A program made the position numbers and the translations under genes. Below are positions 7,624 through 16,910 of a stretch of 64,000 nucleotides of DNA, one piece after another (position 1 is the first letter of the stretch; the number at the start of each line of letters is the position of its first letter). The notes below the pieces were generated by a model. That model had not been told where the DNA came from. It worked only from the letters and a program-made list of their open reading frames with translations, and ran no database searches. This DNA comes from Pinirhizobacter sp036499745 (lineage in GTDB: Bacteria; Pseudomonadota; Gammaproteobacteria; Xanthomonadales; Rhodanobacteraceae), in the NCBI RefSeq assembly GCF_036499745.1, contig NZ_DASYDG010000019.1, positions 77,138-141,137 of the forward strand, read 5' to 3'.

Positions 7624-8559
7624 TTAGCCCAGCTTGTAGCCGAACTGTTCCTCAAACGCCCCAGCGAATTCCTCGTAGGTAAAGTGCTGGTTCTGCGTGC
7701 CCGGGTGTTCCACCTTCAACGCACCCATCAACGATGCCATGCGGCCAATCGTCTTCCAGTCCCAGCCTTTCATGATGCCGAAGATCAGGCCCGCACGATA
7801 AGCATCACCGCAACCGGTGGGATCGACCACCTGGCGTTCACGCGCCGGCGGGATCTCGATCACCTCGCCGTTGGCATGAATCAGCGACCCACGCGGACCT
7901 AGCGTGATGATGTACGCCTTTACGCGCGAAGCGATGTCCGAAGCGCTCCAGCCCGTACGCTGCTGTAGTAGCTGCGACTCGTAATCGTTGACGATCACGT
8001 AGGTCGACTGTTCGATCATGGTCCGGAATTCCTCGCCGCTGAACAACGGCATGGCCTGGCCCGGATCGAAGATGAAGGGTACGCCGCGTGCGGCGAAGTC
8101 GGCCGTATGCTGCAACATGGCTTCGCGGCCATCCGGTGCCACGATGCCGAACTCGCAATCCTTCACGTCACCCACATGGTTGTGGTGGGCGCTGGACATC
8201 GCACCCGGATGGAAGGCGGTGATCTGGTTGTTGTCCAGGTCCGTGGTGATGAAACACTGCGGGGTGAACTGGTCAGAGAATTCGCGCACGCCGTCGAGCG
8301 GGATGCCGAACTTTTCAAGATGCTCGCGATAGGGTGCGAAATCCTGTCCCACGGTAGCCATCGGCAGCGGGTCGCCGCCGAGCAACTTCAGGTTGTAGGC
8401 AATGTTGCCCGCGCAGCCGCCGAATTCGCGGCGCATCTGCGGCACAAGGAAGGACACATTCAAGATGTGCACCTTGTCCGGCAGGATGTGGTTCTTGAAC
8501 TGGTCGGGGAACACCATGATGGTGTCGTAGGCCAGGGATCCACAAATCACGGCTGACAT
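7624..8559 (-). CDS. PfkB-family carbohydrate/adenosine kinase
   Basis: This ribokinase-fold enzyme has 311 residues. The N-terminal GGCAGNIAYNLKLLGG is PfkB signature 1 and the C-terminal DPTGCGDAYRAG is signature 2 with the catalytic Asp. The phosphate-binding anion hole lies in the GCGD motif. In this group (adenosine kinase-like PfkB proteins of Xanthomonadales) the substrate is probably a nucleoside or sugar; I cannot decide which. It is convergent with the GDSL gene, ending 11 bases away, and divergent from mreB. Confidence 0.9.
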   Translation of the reverse strand: MSAVICGSLAYDTIMVFPDQFKNHILPDKVHILNVSFLVPQMRREFGGCAGNIAYNLKLLGGDPLPMATVGQDFAPYREHLEKFGIPLDGVREFSDQFTPQCFITTDLDNNQITAFHPGAMSSAHHNHVGDVKDCEFGIVAPDGREAMLQHTADFAARGVPFIFDPGQAMPLFSGEEFRTMIEQSTYVIVNDYESQLLQQRTGWSASDIASRVKAYIITLGPRGSLIHANGEVIEIPPARERQVVDPTGCGDAYRAGLIFGIMKGWDWKTIGRMASLMGALKVEHPGTQNQHFTYEEFAGAFEEQFGYKLG

Positions 8560-8808
8560 GTTGCTGCTACCCCCGAGGGTTATTCGGGCGCGCCGGCCCG
8601 GTGCCGGGGCGCAAAGGGTCCAGATGGTACTAAAAGACAGGTCCCGTGACGATCTTCCGGTTCCGGGCGCCGGCGACGTGCCGTGGCAGGAATCGCGCGC
8701 ATCCTTCGGTTCGACAAGGCTTTCTTAACGAAAGCGCCCTTGCGTGGGAGGGGGGGCGTCACTACCATGACGCGTTGACTTTTTCTCCTCCCGGCAGCCC
8801 CAGGTCTC

Positions 8809-9855
8809 ATGTTCAAGAAGTTTCGCGGCATCTTTTCCAACGATATTTCCATCGACCTGGGTACGGCCAATACGCTCATTTATGTGCGCGGCCAGGGTAT
8901 CGTCCTGAACGAACCCTCCGTGGTCGCCATTCGCCAGGACCGCGGTCCCGGTGGTCCGCGCACGGTGGCAGCGGTGGGTACCGACGCCAAGCGCATGCTG
9001 GGCCGCACCCCCGGGAATATCGCCACGGTCCGTCCGATGAAGGACGGCGTGATCGCCGACTTCACCATGACCGAGGCCATGCTGCAGCACTTCATCAAGC
9101 AGGTGCACCGCTCGCGCCTGCTGCGCCCCAGCCCCCGTGTGCTGGTGTGCGTACCTTGCGGTTCCACCCAGGTGGAGCGCCGCGCGATCAAGGAATCAGC
9201 CGAAGGCGCCGGTGCACGCGACGTTTTCCTGATCGAAGAACCCATGGCCGCAGCGATCGGTGCCGGCATCCCGGTGCACGAGGCGCGTGGCTCGATGGTG
9301 CTCGATATCGGCGGCGGGACGTCGGAAGTGGCTGTCATCTCCTTGAATGGCATCGTTTATTCGCAGTCCGTGCGCGTGGGCGGCGATCGTTTCGACGAGG
9401 CCATCATCAACTACGTGCGCCGCAACCACGGCACCTTGATTGGTGAATCCACGGCCGAGCGCATCAAGCTGGAGATCGGCTGCGCGTTCCCGCAGAGCGA
9501 GGTCAAGGAAATCGAGATCTCCGGCCGCAACCTGGCCGAAGGTGTTCCGCGCATGTTCACGATCAACTCCAACGAGGTGCTCGAGGCGCTGCACGAACCG
9601 CTCTCCGGCATCGTTGCCGCGGTGAAAAGCGCGCTGGAGCAGACCCCTCCGGAGCTCTGCTCTGATGTTGCCGAGCGCGGCATCGTGCTGACCGGCGGCG
9701 GCGCCCTGCTGCGCGACCTGGACCGCCTGGTCTCGGAAGAAACCGGCCTGCACGTGCAGGTGGCCGATGAGCCCCTCACCTGTGTCGCCCGTGGCGGTGG
9801 CAAGGCGCTGGAACTGATCGACCAGCACGGCAGCGATTTCTTCGCCCCGGAGTAG
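8809..9855 (+). CDS. mreB: Rod shape-determining actin-like protein MreB
   Basis: The protein has 348 residues, the standard length. Actin-fold ATP-binding motifs are present: SIDLGTANTLIY near the start, LDIGGGTSEVAVI in the middle and GIVLTGGGALLRDLD near the end. It forms membrane-associated filaments that guide the elongasome. It opens a plus-strand block with mreC, mreD, mrdA and rodA. A 249-base region upstream separates it from the divergent kinase gene and must hold its promoter. A 97-base gap follows before mreC. Confidence 0.98.
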   Translation: MFKKFRGIFSNDISIDLGTANTLIYVRGQGIVLNEPSVVAIRQDRGPGGPRTVAAVGTDAKRMLGRTPGNIATVRPMKDGVIADFTMTEAMLQHFIKQVHRSRLLRPSPRVLVCVPCGSTQVERRAIKESAEGAGARDVFLIEEPMAAAIGAGIPVHEARGSMVLDIGGGTSEVAVISLNGIVYSQSVRVGGDRFDEAIINYVRRNHGTLIGESTAERIKLEIGCAFPQSEVKEIEISGRNLAEGVPRMFTINSNEVLEALHEPLSGIVAAVKSALEQTPPELCSDVAERGIVLTGGGALLRDLDRLVSEETGLHVQVADEPLTCVARGGGKALELIDQHGSDFFAPE

Positions 9856-9867
9856 CCCTTTCCCGTT

Positions 9868-9932
9868 GTAGGAGCTTGCGCGCAGGCACCGCACCCTCGA
9901 GGCCGATGTTTCGCGGGTACGCCCGTCCCTAC
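9868..9932. repeat. Possible REP-like intergenic sequence between mreB and mreC
   Basis: The segment opens with GTAGGAGCTTGCGCGC and closes with GTCCCTAC, so its ends are weakly complementary (GTAGG/CCTAC). Sequences starting GTAGGAGC followed by alternating GC are common among REP elements of gammaproteobacteria. The rest is not well paired, so this may be a decayed copy. Confidence 0.35.
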
Positions 9933-9952
9933 CTGAAGATCCAAGCTAGCCC

Positions 9953-10945
9953 ATGGCCCTAAACCGCGACGGCTCGTCCCCGCTATTCTCGCCCTCCGTC
10001 GCGGGCACCTTGCGTCTGATCGTCTACATGGCGCTGGCTTGCGTACTGATGGTGCTCGATCACCGCAACGGCTGGATGAGCCACCTGCGCGAGGGTGGCT
10101 CTGCGATTATCGAGCCGGTTTACCGCCTGGCAGCGCTCCCCTCCGATGCTTTCCGGGCCGCGTCCGTGGCCTTCGCGGACCGCAAGTTGCTGACCGAGGC
10201 CAACCAGCGCCTGCGCGAAAATCTCCTGCTGGCCAATGCCAAGCTCAACCGCATGGCCTCGGTGGCCGAACAGAATGAACGCCTGAAGGAATTGCTCGAC
10301 ACCCAGCACAGCCTGGGCATCACGGTGCAGCTGGCGCGCCTGATCGATGTCGACCTTGGTGCCTATCGCCACCGGGTCACCTTGAACCTGGGCGCCCGCG
10401 ATGGCGTTTCCGTGGGCCAGGTGGTGATCGATGCTCGCGGCGTGATGGGGCAGGTGATCGAAGTGATGCCCACTACGTCCACGGCCATGTTGATTACCGA
10501 CCCCAACCACGCCGTTCCCGTGACCATCGAGCGCACCGGCCTGCGCACGGTGGCTTATGGCTCGCAGGGCGGGGATTCGCTTACCTTGCCGAACATCCCG
10601 GTGTCGGCCGATGTTCGCGTGGGCGACAAGCTGGTCACCTCGGGCCTGGGCGGTCGTTTTCCGCCGGGTTTCCCGGTGGGCGAGATCACCGAGTCGGGAC
10701 AGACCGAATCGGGTATGTTCCTGGCCGCCAGGGCGAAACCTGCCGCCGACATCGCAAGAAGTGATGATGTGCTGCTGTTGCACGACCTTGCCGAGCCCGT
10801 GGGACCGCCAGCGGCGGCTTCCGTGGACGGACCGCCAGCGAGCCTTGAAGGTCCCATGGATTCGCCGGCTTCCCCGTCGACTGCCCGGTTGCCGGCTGCC
10901 AGGGCAGCCCCGGCGCGTGCTACCACCAGTGGAGGTGCACGATGA
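9953..10945 (+). CDS. mreC: Rod shape-determining protein MreC
   Basis: The protein has 330 residues: a short cytoplasmic start, one membrane segment (about 20-40), a periplasmic coiled coil (ANQRLRENLLLANAKLNRM region), then the beta-domain with YRHRVTLNLGARDGV. The last 60 residues are Pro/Ala/Ser-rich and probably disordered, an extension common in this order. MreC bridges MreB/MreD to PBP2. Its stop overlaps the start of mreD (ATGA). Confidence 0.96.
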   Translation: MALNRDGSSPLFSPSVAGTLRLIVYMALACVLMVLDHRNGWMSHLREGGSAIIEPVYRLAALPSDAFRAASVAFADRKLLTEANQRLRENLLLANAKLNRMASVAEQNERLKELLDTQHSLGITVQLARLIDVDLGAYRHRVTLNLGARDGVSVGQVVIDARGVMGQVIEVMPTTSTAMLITDPNHAVPVTIERTGLRTVAYGSQGGDSLTLPNIPVSADVRVGDKLVTSGLGGRFPPGFPVGEITESGQTESGMFLAARAKPAADIARSDDVLLLHDLAEPVGPPAAASVDGPPASLEGPMDSPASPSTARLPAARAAPARATTSGGAR

Positions 10946-11433
10946 GTCGCGCGCGCATCCGCGGCCTTTGGTTCGCCGGCACCTTGCTGGCCTCGCTGCT
11001 GCTGATGCTGATCCCGCTGCCGGCCCCGATCCAGCCGCTCAAGCCCTATTGGCCGGCGCTATTCCTGCTGTACTGGTCGCTGGAGTCGTCCGACCGCGTC
11101 ACCCTGGGCCTGGCCTTCTGTGTCGGTGTGGGGGCCGACATCTTCGACGGCGTGCTACTGGGCGAGCAGGCCCTGCGGCTGACGGCGCTGGTGTTCATTG
11201 CGCTGCGTTTTCGTTCGCGATTGCGCTTCTTCCCCATGTGGCAACAGACCCTGGCCGTGCTGGGCCTGTTGATGAATGACCGCGTGCTGTTGTTCCTGGT
11301 ACGCGTGCTGGGCGGTGAACCGATGCCGCCGGCGGCTTATTGGCTGTCGCCTTTCGTCGGCGCAGCATTCTGGCCCTTTGTGTTCCTGATCCTCGATGAC
11401 CTGCGTGCGCGCCTGCGCATCCACGAGGCATGA
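10942..11433 (+). CDS. mreD: Rod shape-determining membrane protein MreD
   Basis: The protein has 163 residues and is almost entirely hydrophobic, with about five membrane helices. It contains the KPYWPALFLLYWSLE region and the GVGADIFDG/GEQAL stretch found in gammaproteobacterial MreD. It works with MreC in the elongasome membrane core. It is translationally coupled on both sides, by 4-base ATGA overlaps with mreC and mrdA. Confidence 0.95.
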   Translation: MSRARIRGLWFAGTLLASLLLMLIPLPAPIQPLKPYWPALFLLYWSLESSDRVTLGLAFCVGVGADIFDGVLLGEQALRLTALVFIALRFRSRLRFFPMWQQTLAVLGLLMNDRVLLFLVRVLGGEPMPPAAYWLSPFVGAAFWPFVFLILDDLRARLRIHEA

Positions 11434-13412
11434 AACTCAAGCGCACCGCATTCAAGGAAAGCCGGGGCGAGGCCGATCTCTTCCGCCGGCGCGCCTTCGC
11501 TGGCTTCTTCCTGATCCTGATCGGGCTCTCCGCGCTGATCGGCCGCTATGTGGTGCTGCAGGTGCAGCGCCACGATGAATTCGCCCTGCGCTCGCAGCAG
11601 AATTCCATCAAGCCCCGGGCGATTCCGCCGGCGCGTGGCCTGATCTACGACCGCAACGGCGTGTTGCTGGCTGACAACGTGCCCGCGTTCCGCCTGGAGG
11701 CCACGCCCGACCAGGTGCCGGACATGGACAAGATGCTCGCCACCATCGGGTCGGTGGTGCCGTTGAGCGAAGAGGACATCGAGACCTTCCGCAAGCAGGT
11801 AAAGCAAAGCCGTCGATTCGATGGTGTGCCGCTGAAGCTGAAGATGACCGAGGATGAGATCGCCCGCTTCGCGATCAACCAGTGGCGGTTCCCTGGTGTG
11901 GACATCGTGCCTTACCTCACCCGGCGCTACCCGCTGGGCGAACACATGGCGCATGTGATCGGTTATGTCAGCCGGATCGATGCCGACGACGTGGCCCGGC
12001 TCGACCCCACCCGCTACAAGGGCACCACCCACGTGGGGCGCATCGGCATCGAGCGCAGCTACGAAGACCTGCTGCATGGCACGCCCGGCTATGAACTGGT
12101 GGAAGTGAACGCCGATGGCCGCGTGCAGCAGGTGCTGGAAACCCATGCGCCCACGCCGGGCAAGAACATCTACCTTTCCATCGACGTGCGCCTGCAGAAG
12201 GCGGCAGAGGATGCGTTCAACGGCCGCCTGGGCGCCGCCGTGGCGATCGATCCGCGCAATGGCCAGGTACTGGCCTTCGTCAGCGTGCCCAGCTTCGATC
12301 CTAACCTCTTCGTCAACGGAATCAGCAGCCAGGATTACCACTCGCTGATGACCTCCGAAGACAAGCCGCTATACAACCGCGCGTTGCGCGGCGTGTATCC
12401 ACCCGGTTCCACCGTGAAGCCTTTCATTGCCCTGGCGGGCCTGGAATATGGCGTCAGGCGCCCAAGCGACACCGTGCTGTCCACGGGTGAGTTCTGTATC
12501 CCGGGGCAGTCGCGCTGCTATCGCGACGACAAGCAGGGCGGCGATGGCACCGTGAACATGGTGCGGGCGATTGAACTGTCCACCAATACCTACTTCTACC
12601 GGTTGGCGATGGACCTGGGTATTGACCGCTTCTCGACCTTCCTGCGCAAGTTCAGTTTTGGCGAGAAGACAGGTATCGACCTGGTGGGTGAGGTACCGGG
12701 CATCCTGCCGTCGCGGGAGTGGAAGGCGACGCGCAGCAAGGATGGCTGGTATCCCGGCGAAACCATCATCGCCGGCATCGGCCAGGGCTACTGGGCGGTG
12801 ACCGCATTGCAGCTGGCCCATGCCACCGCCACCATTGCGGGCAAGGGCATTCCCTACACGCCACACCTGTTGCTGCGCACGCAGGATGGCGTGGATGCGA
12901 AGCCCGTGGACGTGCCGTGGAACCCCAGCGGCCCGTCGATCATCACCAAACCGGCGAACTGGGACGTCATCAACCAAGGCATGACGGCGGTGATCAATGG
13001 CGTGGGCACGGGCAAGGGCCTGGGCATAGGTTTCCCCTACGTCATTGCCGGCAAATCGGGCACGGCCGAGCGTTTCTCCCGTACCACCAATGCCTATGAC
13101 ACCCGCAAGAGCACGGCCTATCTCGCCACGCGTCATCGCGCCCTGTTCATCGCCTTCACGCCAGCGGAAGATCCCAAGATCGCCGTGGCGGTGATCCTGG
13201 AGGCTGGCGCGTGGGGCGCGAAGGACTCCGGCCCCATCGCGCGCAAGATATTGGACCAGTGGGTGGTCGATGAGGGCGGCGAACGTCCCGCCCCACCTTC
13301 GTCCAGCGCCTTGCCCCCACCAGCGCCGGCCGTGCCGCCGCCGACGCAGGAACCGGCCGATCCCAGCGAGCTGGCCCCGGCCGATGCCGCCAGCACCGAG
13401 GACACGCCATGA
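11430..13412 (+). CDS. mrdA: Peptidoglycan DD-transpeptidase PBP2 (elongasome)
   Basis: The protein has 660 residues. One N-terminal membrane anchor (about 25-45) is followed by a dimerisation/pedestal domain opening with IPPARGLIYDRNG, then a transpeptidase domain. The active-site Ser is Ser327 in PPGSTVKPF, close to its position in E. coli PBP2. The KSGTAE box is present later. A Pro-rich tail of about 45 residues follows the catalytic domain. It makes side-wall cross-links together with RodA. The start overlaps mreD and the stop overlaps rodA. Confidence 0.97.
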   Translation: MKLKRTAFKESRGEADLFRRRAFAGFFLILIGLSALIGRYVVLQVQRHDEFALRSQQNSIKPRAIPPARGLIYDRNGVLLADNVPAFRLEATPDQVPDMDKMLATIGSVVPLSEEDIETFRKQVKQSRRFDGVPLKLKMTEDEIARFAINQWRFPGVDIVPYLTRRYPLGEHMAHVIGYVSRIDADDVARLDPTRYKGTTHVGRIGIERSYEDLLHGTPGYELVEVNADGRVQQVLETHAPTPGKNIYLSIDVRLQKAAEDAFNGRLGAAVAIDPRNGQVLAFVSVPSFDPNLFVNGISSQDYHSLMTSEDKPLYNRALRGVYPPGSTVKPFIALAGLEYGVRRPSDTVLSTGEFCIPGQSRCYRDDKQGGDGTVNMVRAIELSTNTYFYRLAMDLGIDRFSTFLRKFSFGEKTGIDLVGEVPGILPSREWKATRSKDGWYPGETIIAGIGQGYWAVTALQLAHATATIAGKGIPYTPHLLLRTQDGVDAKPVDVPWNPSGPSIITKPANWDVINQGMTAVINGVGTGKGLGIGFPYVIAGKSGTAERFSRTTNAYDTRKSTAYLATRHRALFIAFTPAEDPKIAVAVILEAGAWGAKDSGPIARKILDQWVVDEGGERPAPPSSSALPPPAPAVPPPTQEPADPSELAPADAASTEDTP

Positions 13413-14524
13413 TTGATACCTTCGCCATCCGCATGCAGCGCTTCGCGCGGCGGGTGTTGCGCCGGCCGCGTGTGGATCTTCCGTTGATCGGTGCGCTTAT
13501 CGTGCTGGGCGGCGTCGGGCTGGCCACGCTCTACAGCGCCGGTGGCGGCAACATGGGACTGGTGATCGGGCAGGCGGCGCGTTTCGCGCTGGGCGGCCTG
13601 TTGATCCTGGTGATCTCGCGTGTTCCGCCACCGGTGCTGCGCTCATGGACGCCCTGGCTGTACATCGGCAGCACCGGCCTGCTGGTGGTAGTGGCGGTGC
13701 TGGGCGAGGGCAGGGGTGCCTATCGCTGGCTGGACCTGGGCGTGATGCGTTTCCAGCCGTCGGAATTGTTGAAGCTGACCATGCCGATGATGGTGGCCTG
13801 GTACCTGCATCCGCGGCAGCTGCCGCCTTCGTGGAAGGACATCGTGGTGGTCGGCATGCTGATTGTCGTCCCGGCTGCCCTGATTGCCGAGCAGCCGGAC
13901 CTCGGCACGGCGCTGCTGGTGGCCGCTGCCGGCGCCTTCGCCCTGTTCCTGTCCGGCATGGCCTGGTGGCGCATCGGTATGCTGGTAGGCGCCGTCGGCG
14001 GGATGATCCCGGTGGCCTGGCATTTCCTGCACGAATACCAGCGCAACCGCGTGCGCACACTGCTGGATCCTGAATCGGACCCCCTGGGGAACGGCTGGCA
14101 CATCATCCAGTCGCAGATCGCGGTGGGTTCAGGCGGCCTGTTCGGCAAGGGCTGGCAGCAAAGCACGCAGTCGCGCCTGGAATTCCTGCCCGAACACACC
14201 ACCGACTTCATCTTCGCCGTTTTCTCCGAAGAATTCGGCCTGGTCGGGGTGATCGGCATCGTGCTGCTATATGCGTTCATCATCGGCCGCTGCCTGTGGA
14301 TTGCCATGAACGCGCGAGACACCTACTCGCGCCTGCTTGCCGGCGCGATTGCCATGAGTTTCTTCGTCTACGTATTCGTCAACGGTGGCATGGTGGCCGG
14401 CATGCTGCCCGTGGTGGGCGTGCCGATGCCGCTGGTGAGTTACGGCGGCACTTCGGCGGTATCGTTGCTCACGGGCTTCGGCGTATTGATGTCGATCCAC
14501 GCCAACCAGAAAATACACACCTAG
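13409..14524 (+). CDS. rodA: Peptidoglycan glycosyltransferase RodA (SEDS family)
   Basis: The protein has 371 residues with about ten membrane helices. SEDS marks are visible: GRGAYRWLDLG in the first large loop, QPSELLKL, the EQPDLGTALL segment with the catalytic Asp region, LPEHTTDFIFAV, and the closing VVGVPMPLVSYGGTS. It polymerises lipid II for side-wall growth in partnership with PBP2. It is coupled to mrdA by a 4-base overlap. Confidence 0.97.
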   Translation: MIDTFAIRMQRFARRVLRRPRVDLPLIGALIVLGGVGLATLYSAGGGNMGLVIGQAARFALGGLLILVISRVPPPVLRSWTPWLYIGSTGLLVVVAVLGEGRGAYRWLDLGVMRFQPSELLKLTMPMMVAWYLHPRQLPPSWKDIVVVGMLIVVPAALIAEQPDLGTALLVAAAGAFALFLSGMAWWRIGMLVGAVGGMIPVAWHFLHEYQRNRVRTLLDPESDPLGNGWHIIQSQIAVGSGGLFGKGWQQSTQSRLEFLPEHTTDFIFAVFSEEFGLVGVIGIVLLYAFIIGRCLWIAMNARDTYSRLLAGAIAMSFFVYVFVNGGMVAGMLPVVGVPMPLVSYGGTSAVSLLTGFGVLMSIHANQKIHT

Positions 14525-14606
14525 CTGTCCAGGGGTGACGGCGTGCGTGTCGACCTGCAATCATGCGGGCGGCAATTGCGTGCCGGATTGGTTACCCTCT
14601 AACGAT

Positions 14607-15599
14607 ATGCTCAAGTCGCTGATGTTGTGTTTCTGCCTGGCAGCGTGCGCGTTGCCATCCGGCGTCGCCCGCGCTGAAACCCACCCCGGCGAAGCGGCAC
14701 TGGTGCGCGAAGTGGCCAGGGCCACGGGCAAAAGCCCCAAGGCACTCACCGCCATCCTGGACAAGGCGAAGATGCAGCAAAGCATCATCGATGCGATGAA
14801 CCGCCCGGCCGAAGCCAAGCCCTGGCGTGATTACCGCCCGATCTTCATGACCGACAAGCGCATCGGCGAGGGCGTGGCGTTCTATCGTGCCAACCGTGTG
14901 CTGGTGGACGACACGGCGCGCAAGTACGGGGTGGCACCGGAAATCATCGTGGCGATCGTGGGCGTTGAAACCAGCTACGGCAAGGTGCTGGGCAAGTACA
15001 AGGTGATCGACGCGCTGGTCACCCTGGCCTTCTACTACCCCAAGCGGGCGCCGTTCTTCCGTGAGCAGCTCAAGGCCCTGTTGATGCTGCCGGACAATCA
15101 TCTTGCCGGCCCCATCGATACCCTTGTGGGTTCCTATGCCGGCGCCCAGGGCTGGGGCCAGTTCATGCCCACCTCGATCCGGGACTGGGGCGTGGATGCC
15201 GATGGCAACGGGCATATCGACATGCGTCATTCCTTACCCGATATCCTCGCCAGCGTGGCCAACTATTTTGCCAAACACGGTTGGGAAGCCGGCGGCCCGG
15301 TGGCGATGCGTGCGCAGCCCGATGGATCGCCTGAACTTCCCGAGATCAACGATTTCGTACCGCGCTGGAGCCTGGAACAGTTCATGGCCTGGGGCTTTGC
15401 GCCGTTGCAGCATACCGACCCAGGCCGCGAAGCCACTGTGGTACGCCTCGACGGCCCCATGGGCGATGAATACTGGTTCACATTCAATAACTTCCTGGTC
15501 ATTACCAAGTACAACCGCAGCCCGCTGTACGCCATGGCGGTAAACCAGCTGGCGCAGGCCATTGCCACGCAGGTGCGTGGATCTACCGTCCTGCAATGA
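14607..15599 (+). CDS. mltB: Membrane-bound lytic murein transglycosylase B
   Basis: The protein has 330 residues from the ATG at 14607. The frame is open for 24 more codons upstream, but this start places a lipoprotein-type signal (LAAC, Cys14) at the N-terminus. The slt35/MltB domain is clear: VGVETSYGKVLGKY with catalytic Glu121, and GAQGWGQFMPTSIRDWGVDADG near the middle. The enzyme cleaves glycan strands and leaves anhydro-ends. It lies downstream of rodA and its stop overlaps the start of rlpA. Confidence 0.95.
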   Translation: MLKSLMLCFCLAACALPSGVARAETHPGEAALVREVARATGKSPKALTAILDKAKMQQSIIDAMNRPAEAKPWRDYRPIFMTDKRIGEGVAFYRANRVLVDDTARKYGVAPEIIVAIVGVETSYGKVLGKYKVIDALVTLAFYYPKRAPFFREQLKALLMLPDNHLAGPIDTLVGSYAGAQGWGQFMPTSIRDWGVDADGNGHIDMRHSLPDILASVANYFAKHGWEAGGPVAMRAQPDGSPELPEINDFVPRWSLEQFMAWGFAPLQHTDPGREATVVRLDGPMGDEYWFTFNNFLVITKYNRSPLYAMAVNQLAQAIATQVRGSTVLQ

Positions 15600-16852
15600 T
15601 TGCCGCGCGTCGAACCGACTCCCCGATGGCACGGCCGTGGCGCCGGCTGGCCATGTTGTGCCTGATCGCAGGCCTGGTGGCGCTGCTGGCCGCCTGCGGT
15701 GGTTCGAGGACACGGTCGTCAAAGGGATCGACATCGCGGGGCAATGTGGGCTCGCCGGCGCGCCGCGGCGGGGTCAACGACGACACCAGCCGTTCGCAAA
15801 GCTCCCGCTACGGGGTGGACAACGACAGCGTTCCCAACGACAACCTCGATGTCAGCAAGCTGGTAGAGCCCACCCCGCGCAGTGAGCCGCGCTCGCTCTA
15901 CGGCAACAAGAGCCCCTATAGCGTGCTGGGCAAGTCCTACACGGTGCTACCCAATGCCAGCGGCTACGACGAGCGTGGCATCGCATCGTTCTATGGTTCG
16001 AAATTCCACGGGTACAAGACCTCGAACTTCGAGAACTACGACATGTACCAGTTCACCGCGGCACATAAGACATTGCCGCTACCCAGTTATGCCAGGGTGA
16101 CCAACCTGGAGAACGGCAAGACGGTCGTGGTCAGGATCAACGATCGCGGCCCGTTCCACGAGAACCGCATCATCGATCTTTCCTATGCCGCGGCGGTGAA
16201 GATCGGCGTCTGGCCCAAGGGCACGGGACTGGTGGAAGTTCGTGCGATCGACCCGGACCATCCGGATGCGCCTGGCACGCTGGTGTCCTCGAGCGCGGCG
16301 TCCTCGTCGGCTTCACGTGCCGTTTCGTCGCCGGCACCCACGCGTCCATCGTCGTTGATCGCTACCGGCCCCGCCGTCGCTGGCGTCGTGTCGCGCCCAG
16401 CCCGGGCCGCGACCACCGCCCCGCAAGCCAGCTCGCGCGTCGCCTTCCAGCCCCCCGCCAGCACCAGCCCCGGCGACGCGGCCAGCGCTGCCATCGTTCC
16501 GCCACCGATGCGCCCGGTCACCGCCCCCTCGGCGGGCGATATTGCCTCCGCTAGTATCGCGTCGGCGCTGCCGCCGGAACCCTCAGGCCCGCCTGCGGTC
16601 CCAACCGTCAATCCCAAACCGAAAATCTACCTGCAAGTGGGCGCTTTCTCCGATCTTGCCAATGCCTCGCGTGTGGCCGACCAGCTCACCAGGGCAGGCC
16701 TTGGGCCGGTGAGCGTCATCCAGGGCGATCTCAATGGCCACCCCGTGCGCCGCGTGCGCGTGGGGCCGCTGGCGGACGTCGACACCGCCGACCGCGTGAC
16801 CGACCAGATTGCAGGCCTTGGCCTGCCCCGACCCTCTGTCGCGGTAGACTGA
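15596..16852 (+). CDS. rlpA: RlpA-family septal ring lytic transglycosylase with SPOR domain
   Basis: The protein has 418 residues. A lipoprotein signal (LLAACGG) is followed by a low-complexity Ser/Arg stretch. The double-psi beta-barrel runs from GIASFYGSKFHGYKTSNFE to the VRINDRGPFHENRIIDLS motif that carries the catalytic Asp. A Pro/Ala/Ser linker of about 120 residues comes next, then a C-terminal SPOR domain opening with IYLQVGAFSD. RlpA cleaves denuded glycans at the division site. Its start overlaps the mltB stop. Confidence 0.95.
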   Translation: MIAARRTDSPMARPWRRLAMLCLIAGLVALLAACGGSRTRSSKGSTSRGNVGSPARRGGVNDDTSRSQSSRYGVDNDSVPNDNLDVSKLVEPTPRSEPRSLYGNKSPYSVLGKSYTVLPNASGYDERGIASFYGSKFHGYKTSNFENYDMYQFTAAHKTLPLPSYARVTNLENGKTVVVRINDRGPFHENRIIDLSYAAAVKIGVWPKGTGLVEVRAIDPDHPDAPGTLVSSSAASSSASRAVSSPAPTRPSSLIATGPAVAGVVSRPARAATTAPQASSRVAFQPPASTSPGDAASAAIVPPPMRPVTAPSAGDIASASIASALPPEPSGPPAVPTVNPKPKIYLQVGAFSDLANASRVADQLTRAGLGPVSVIQGDLNGHPVRRVRVGPLADVDTADRVTDQIAGLGLPRPSVAVD

Positions 16853-16910
16853 GCGCTTGGCCTTGAGGCCATGGCACCACTTTAAAGACCTTACCGGACT
16901 TAACTTAACG

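Noticed and set aside
11337..12341. 334-codon minus-strand open frame opposite mrdA
   Set aside because: His-rich antisense frame with no motif; mrdA is certain on the plus strand.
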